64,000 bases of DNA. It comes from Actinocrispum wychmicini (GTDB lineage Bacteria; Actinomycetota; Actinomycetes; Mycobacteriales; Pseudonocardiaceae). The stretch spans positions 186,001-250,000 of the forward strand of contig NZ_SLWS01000009.1 in NCBI RefSeq assembly GCF_004345645.1, written 5' to 3'. Below are positions 62,919 through 64,000 of this stretch, one piece after another; the first letter of the stretch is position 1; the number at the start of each line of letters is the position of its first letter. The position numbers and the translations under genes were made by a program. The notes beneath the pieces were generated by a model. It was not told where the DNA came from, did no database searches, and worked only from the letters and a program-made list of their open reading frames with translations.

Positions 62919-64000
62919 ATGACCCGGGCGATCGTGGCGTTGAGTTTGAAGTTCCGGGTCCTGCTGATCGGCGCCGTCGCCGCGGTCGTCGGGCTCGCCG
63001 TGGCGCAGCTGCCGAACGCGTCGACCGACGTGTTCCCCGAGTTCGGGCCACCGCAGGTGCGGATCCAGGCGGAGGCGCTCGGCCTGTCCGCCGCCGAGGT
63101 GGAACAGCTGATCACCGTCCCGATCGAGCAGGACCTGCTCAACGGGGTGGCCTGGCTGGACCAGATCCGGTCGGAGTCCGCACCCGGCCTCTCGTCGATC
63201 GACCTGACCTTCAAGGCCGGCACCGACCTGCTGCAGGCCCGCCAGGCGGTGCAGGAGCGGCTCACCCAGGCGCACGCGCTGCCGAACGTCGGCGGCGGCC
63301 CGGTCATGCTGCAGTCCACTTCGTCGACCAGCCGGGTGCTGATGATCGGGCTCAAGGCGAAGGACCTGTCCCTGATCGACCTGTCGGTGCTGGCCCGCTG
63401 GAAGATCAGGCCGAAGCTGATGGGGGTGCCCGGCGTGGCGAACGTGGCCATCTGGGGGCAGCGCGACCGTCAACTCCAGGTCCAGGTGGACTCCGCCAAG
63501 CTGCGTGACCAGGGTGTCACCTTGACTCAGGTGCTGACCACGACCGGCAACGCGTTGTGGGTGTCGTCCCTGTCCTTCGTGGAGGCTTCGACGCCAGGTA
63601 CCGGCGGTTTCGTGGACATGCCTTCGCAACGGCTGTCCATCCAGCACGTGCTGCCGATCACCACGGCCAACGACCTGTCCGCGGTGACCGTCGAGGACCT
63701 GCAGGCCGGGCAGACCAAACGGCTGAGCGACGTGGCGAACGTCGTGGAGGACCACCAGCCGCTGATCGGCGACACCGTGCTGGACTCCGGCCAGGGCATT
63801 ATGCTGGTGGTCGAGAAGACGCCGGACGCGGACACGGTCGCGGTGACCAAGGCCGTCGAGGACGCCATGTCCGCGCTCAAGCCGGGCCTGGGCGACGTCG
63901 AGATCGACACCACCGTGCACCGGCCGGCCACGTTCATCGCGTCCGCGCTGGACAACCTCGGCCGGTGGGCGCTGATCGGCCTGATCGGTGTCGCCGTCCT
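62919..64000 (+). CDS. RND efflux permease (CusA/CzcA-like), 3' end outside window
   Basis: The frame opens at ATG 62919 after TGGAG and runs 360 codons to the window end without a stop. It begins MTRAIVALSLKFRVLLIGAV with one membrane helix, then the first porter part: TDVFPEFGPPQVRIQAEALG, ITVPIEQDLLNGV, and VPGVANVAIWGQRDRQLQVQ. These are typical of heavy-metal or HAE-type RND permeases, which normally reach about 1000 residues. It diverges from the two-component pair, which probably controls it. The ligand cannot be told from this part. Confidence 0.9.
   Translation, partial: MTRAIVALSLKFRVLLIGAVAAVVGLAVAQLPNASTDVFPEFGPPQVRIQAEALGLSAAEVEQLITVPIEQDLLNGVAWLDQIRSESAPGLSSIDLTFKAGTDLLQARQAVQERLTQAHALPNVGGGPVMLQSTSSTSRVLMIGLKAKDLSLIDLSVLARWKIRPKLMGVPGVANVAIWGQRDRQLQVQVDSAKLRDQGVTLTQVLTTTGNALWVSSLSFVEASTPGTGGFVDMPSQRLSIQHVLPITTANDLSAVTVEDLQAGQTKRLSDVANVVEDHQPLIGDTVLDSGQGIMLVVEKTPDADTVAVTKAVEDAMSALKPGLGDVEIDTTVHRPATFIASALDNLGRWALIGLIGVAV

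Noticed and set aside
1..64000. tRNA, rRNA, riboswitch or integrase-flanked island
   Set aside because: Gaps between genes were read for cloverleaf, T-box or integrase signs and none was found.

Overview
The window comes from a high-GC actinobacterium. Codon use, twin-arginine leaders, GTG/TTG starts, a SARP-type regulator relic and the NB-ARC/ROK/IclR/LuxR regulator mix all suggest a Pseudonocardiaceae-like genome (inference only; no rRNA or other taxonomic marker is present). No tRNA, rRNA, CRISPR array or intact mobile element was seen.

Left half (about 1.1-41.9 kb): a nonribosomal peptide cluster read leftwards from about 40.0 kb. Gene order in transcription is: PBP/beta-lactamase-fold stand-alone cyclase (38666-40024), NRPS-A with 4 modules (26335-38676), NRPS-B with 5 modules (6669-26324), MFS exporter (5422-6672), MbtH-like protein (5226-5429), VioC-like 2-oxoglutarate hydroxylase (4182-5210), YrhB-type protein (3096-4124) and copper amine oxidase (1154-2998). 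An NB-ARC regulator (40178-41851) lies just upstream on the same strand. The assembly line starts with an A-PCP loading module and ends in an epimerase without a thioesterase, so all nine modules are in the window. Binding-pocket residues read by eye give: (Ile/Val) - D-Val - (Ile/Val) - (Ile/Val) - D-Thr - basic X - D-Asn - basic X - D-Asn. A C-terminal D residue, a free N-terminal L residue and a PBP-type cyclase point to a head-to-tail cyclic nonapeptide. The VioC-like enzyme could supply beta-hydroxyarginine for modules 6 and 8. The eighth adenylation domain has lost the catalytic lysine loop of motif A10. Two adenylation domains carry in-frame minisatellites (4 x 33 bp and 4 x 36 bp).

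Middle (42.3-49.5 kb): an organosulfur uptake and desulfonation locus. A TauD-like dioxygenase diverges from a substrate-binding protein / ATPase / permease / ROK regulator / flavin monooxygenase operon with stop-start overlaps. A convergent IclR regulator with a probable leaderless promoter follows.

Right (49.7-64 kb): mixed accessory genes. These are a Tat-exported animal-type haem peroxidase, a small membrane protein, a membrane-anchored sulfite-oxidase-fold molybdoenzyme, a remnant of an AfsR/SARP regulator, an operon-like run (amidase, Imm49-like protein, a 32-residue membrane peptide, an SMP-30-like protein), a 0.7 kb repeat-rich gap with a 125-bp inverted repeat and a degenerate tandem repeat, an MFS exporter plus P450 pair, a LuxR-type two-component pair, and the start of an RND efflux pump that runs off the window.
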